Shown here in pieces: positions 61,440 through 64,000 of a stretch of 64,000 nt of DNA (positions are counted from its first letter, which is position 1; each line of letters starts with the position of its first letter). The stretch is taken from positions 33,367,607 to 33,431,606 of the forward strand of contig OU744724.1 of NCBI GenBank assembly GCA_916613615.1, in the 5' to 3' direction. The position numbers were made by a program, and so were the translations under genes. A model generated the notes under the pieces. That model was not told the origin of the DNA. It saw only the letters and a program-made list of their open reading frames with translations, and searched no databases. This DNA is from Steromphala cineraria. Its lineage: Eukaryota; Mollusca; Gastropoda; Trochida; Trochidae.

Positions 61440-61645
61440 GGTCCCTCCTTTTGTAGACTAACATTTATTCTCAGAATAATTCTTTTTCAATATTGACAAT
61501 AATTTTTAACAATTCATGTATTATAACAAAATGGAGCCCAGAAGATGCTTTAACTTCAGCTGAGCGATTTAGACTTGCTATACTTTTCTAGACTGGGTTG
61601 GTCATTAATTAAATTTATTTGCTTAAGGGTCTGGATGACAGACTT
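61440..61645. repeat. Dispersed repeat, copy 2 (partner at 53125-53325)
   Basis: Inserted into the diverged duplicate block 61080-61900, since the sequence on both sides continues the match to 59180-59290. Confidence 0.75.
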
Positions 61646-62048
61646 CTCCTCTTGGAGCCAAAATGTCTTAATCTCACGAATTCTGCCAGTAGAATAAATT
61701 AGTTATAATTTGTATAATACTGATGTATGTAATTGACAAATACAACTGTTGCTTAATAACATGTGAACAGAAAGTATATTAAGTTTAACACATGGATGTA
61801 TATTTACATAGAGTGTAAATTTAAATCTACTCATGTACGTAAATTCGTGCATGAGACGACAATCATGAAGTACATATGGAGCATAAGTTGCCATTTGTTT
61901 TGCACATGATTCGTTTCGTTATGGCGACCACTCGAGCCGCAGAGACTCGTGATGAATGCGCGTGCGCGAGGCGACAAAGACAAATTCCTTTTAGCTCCTG
62001 ACATCTTAGTAAAGATTTACGTTTTTACTATCACTTAAGGTCATCATT

Positions 62049-62232
62049 GTGCTGAAACGTCTTTTATTACACGCCCGTGTAAGATACCGCAGTGTAATAT
62101 TTATACGGCAATATTAAACTAGTGTAATATCACAATGCAAGTGTGACGTCACAGAAATGAGCTGTTGTGACGTCACAATGTAAGCGCTTCGTCACAATGG
62201 GTACCGAGTCGCGGAACTGTTAGTTTCAGCAC
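62049..62232. mobile_element. Probable MITE with gtgctgaaac ends and paired TGACGTCA sites
   Basis: Perfect 10-bp inverted ends (gtgctgaaac at 62049, gtttcagcac to 62232) enclose two perfect TGACGTCA palindromes at 62144-62151 and 62168-62175. No ORF. Confidence 0.5.
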
Positions 62233-62275
62233 ATTTTCGGCAAGTTTGCGTGATTTTTAGGGCAAGTAATAAACA

Positions 62276-62416
62276 GAATACTAAACTTCCTTCCATTTAA
62301 TACTATTTTTATAAACTCGTGAATGATTTGGTATTAAACTCGCTTTCGCTCGTTTTATACAAAATCATTAACTCGTTTAATAAAAATAGTATTAAATGGA
62401 AGGTCGTTTAGTATCC
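62276..62416. mobile_element. Palindromic (foldback) element, arms about 60 bp
   Basis: The left arm (agaatactaaacttccttcc onward) and right arm (to aaggtcgtttagtatcctc) are inverted copies with few differences; the centre is ctcgctttcgctcg. No coding capacity. Confidence 0.8.
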
Positions 62417-62529
62417 TCTATATATTACATCCAAAAATCCTATCTTTCATACTGAAGACGAAAAAATGGAAGAATAAGTTTTCTATCAGTTAGAAATTGA
62501 AACAGCCTGACCCTTGCTGGTAAGTTAGA

Positions 62530-63270
62530 ATATTCAAGATGGAGGACACTGTGATGAGAGTGACTTCTGTTTTTACCTTGGCCCAGAGCAAACTTCACGG
62601 AAAAAACATATATCGAGTGATTGTGATAACGATACACCATTTGATGCCGCTCCGGAACCACAACGACATAAAACTCTCAGGGTAAGCCCGTTTCCAATGA
62701 TATGGGGAATTCATGTATATTAGCTGCGAATCACAAGCCGCGACGAACGAATTGGTAGACTAGAAGGTTCTTTCGCGGAGAAAGTCCAGCCAATTGTTAG
62801 CGATGAAGTGTTAAAAGTAAAAAATTGATAGACAGCAAAATAAACGAATTACCAGACAAAGTATAAGGCAATTGAAAAGAAACAAATAGCAGACGACAGA
62901 AGTGTTAAAAGGACAGAACACGAGCTTCAAGCTCGTGCTCCGGCTGGCTATGTAGGCAATATGATTGCTGTGAAAAATCTCCCAATATCCAAAAAAATAG
63001 AAACAAAATAACATTACCCTGAAGTCAAGACATTAATAAACAACAGATTAAAACTAAAAGTAAAGGTTACCAGTGCTAAAAAATAGTTCAGAGAAAACCC
63101 GGTGTAATTGTGACAATACTATCAGACAAATAACCAGTAATGAAGAAAAGATAAAATTAAAGGATATAAAACAAGAACACATAGTCATCAACATCCCCCG
63201 CAAGATTTGTTCCTATTTTAAATTAAGTCAGAACCTTCTCCTAAATACTCAAGTGTACTCAAAAATATCA
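62530..63270 (+). pseudogene. Broken ORF resembling a LINE-type ORF1 nucleic-acid-binding protein
   Basis: Protein-like stretches follow each other in shifting frames. 62616-62681 reads SDCDNDTPFDAAPEPQRHK (acidic, disordered). 62730-62820 reads SRDERIGRLEGSFAEKVQP. 62831-62863 reads DSKINELPDKV. 62865-63011 gives 48 codons ending in a stop, including VKRTEHELQ, then GNMIAVKNLPIS, which looks like the first strand of an RRM. About 63098-63130 reads PGVIVTILSDK. A charged coiled-coil-like part followed by an RRM-like part is the order of L1-type ORF1 proteins, also seen in orphan mollusc repeats. At least three frameshifts and stops make it non-functional. Confidence 0.4.
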
Positions 63271-63274
63271 TGAC

Positions 63275-63645
63275 ACCAAACTCCGGAAAAAATATTTGCG
63301 CGGTTCTGATTTTCAAGGTATTGATACCCTGAAGGCACACACAAAATTTGAGGATCCTATCTTAAACGGTTACTGAAAAAAATTGGCTCCTTTGAAGACA
63401 CCTCGAACAGAGTCCCAAAAAAACGTAACAAGGGCAATAACTCCGGAAAAAATATTTGCGCGGTTCTGATTTTCGAACTCCATCAAGGTATTGATACCCT
63501 GAAGGCACACATCAAATTTGATAATCCTACCTTTAACGGTTTCTGAGAAAAATTGGCTCCTTTAACTCGGACGGACGGACGCACGGACGGACGGACGGAC
63601 GGAGCTCAAACCTATATCCCCCTTCCACTTCGTGGCGGGGGATAA
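63275..63645. repeat. Dispersed repeat with two subunits and a (ggac)n tract
   Basis: Two subunits begin aactccggaaaaaatatttg at about 63280 and 63439, each with ggtattgataccctgaagg and ttggctccttt. It ends with ggac repeats (63572-63601) and ctcaaacctatatccccctt, then ggcgggggataat. I know this tail as a common mollusc dispersed repeat. It separates the two parts of the broken ORF. Confidence 0.75.
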
Positions 63646-63648
63646 TAA

Positions 63649-63795
63649 TATGAGAATGTCTATATAGAAAACTGCATGACGAGGACGGAACTGCAGACAC
63701 AACACAGCCTCATGACTGTGGTGAAGGAGCTTGGTAAGCAGGACAGCTACTACGTCAGAGGGAACACCATCTTAAAGCGAAGAGGTACCGACTAG
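63649..63795 (+). pseudogene. Short ORF, possible last part of the broken ORF1-like gene
   Basis: Open from 63649 to a TAG at 63793; with the ATG at 63676 it encodes 39 residues, including SLMTVVKELGKQDSYYVRG. Its position beyond the repeat and its basic, mixed composition suggest the C-terminal part of the same element, but this is inference. It could be an unrelated small exon. Confidence 0.35.
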
Positions 63796-64000
63796 GATCT
63801 CCGTCTTACAATTTGGTCAACGAAGAAAACCAGCAACTATTTCTTCAGGGAAAATTATGAATGATAAATCTTAGGACATCATATCACTATGTGACTTTCT
63901 AAAGAGGCGATGAACAAATACATCTTAATGGATACAAATGGTCTTGACGTAATACAGACCATGAAGACAAGAAAGCAAGACGAGGTTCCGGTTTGGGTTG
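63796..64000. other. Window end, nothing recognised
   Basis: No supported gene. The sequence runs off the window, so anything that begins here is incomplete. Confidence 0.3.

Overview
This is an animal nuclear genome segment, most likely from a marine mollusc (possibly a bivalve). It is AT-rich and gene-sparse, split by introns with canonical GT..AG ends, and crowded with short non-autonomous DNA transposons, tRNA-headed SINEs and minisatellites. The mollusc call rests on the repeat types: (ccgt)n/(ggac)n-tailed repeats, arrays rich in AGGTCA, and a 3' end ending in gttaaaccccaaatca. It is an inference, not a database result.

Three protein-coding loci can be supported. (1) 683-1666, minus strand: a complete, intronless seven-transmembrane receptor of the adenosine-receptor type, with nearly all purine-contacting residues conserved. 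(2) 8098-29628, plus strand: the last seven coding exons (233 codons plus stop, joined without a break in phase) of a conserved gene I do not recognise; its 5' exons are not identifiable here. (3) 43962-44942, minus strand: an intronless RING plus TRAF-type zinc-finger protein, probably an E3 ubiquitin ligase. The three genes show no obvious functional link.

Layout. 1-8 kb: receptor and AT-rich DNA with a pentanucleotide array. 8-30 kb: the split gene. Its introns hold an inverted SINE fragment, a palindromic element with 13-bp target duplications, a 434-bp tandem repeat full of AGGTCA sites, an 82-bp tandem array, several transposons flanked by TTAA, a 127-bp tandem repeat that has copied the gene's own splice donor eight times, and a near-perfect 27-bp hairpin. 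The terminal exon is followed by a G-rich tract and bracketed by two inverted copies of one transposon. 30-43 kb: no genes, more TTAA transposons, and a 1.8-kb, 31-bp minisatellite. 43-45 kb: the RING gene, whose last codons run into a 26-bp repeat. 45-58 kb: no genes found; three minisatellites, a double palindrome and a tRNA-like fossil. 57.5-62 kb: a locally duplicated block enclosing a 39-bp minisatellite open in several frames on both strands. 62-64 kb: palindromic elements and a broken retrotransposon-like ORF interrupted by a dispersed repeat.

The window is best read as ordinary gene-poor invertebrate DNA shaped by small transposons and satellite expansion. I found no operon-like, CRISPR-like or defence-like system. 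The most unusual structures are the splice-donor array, the intronic hairpin, the nuclear-receptor-site repeat and the inverted pair around the last exon.
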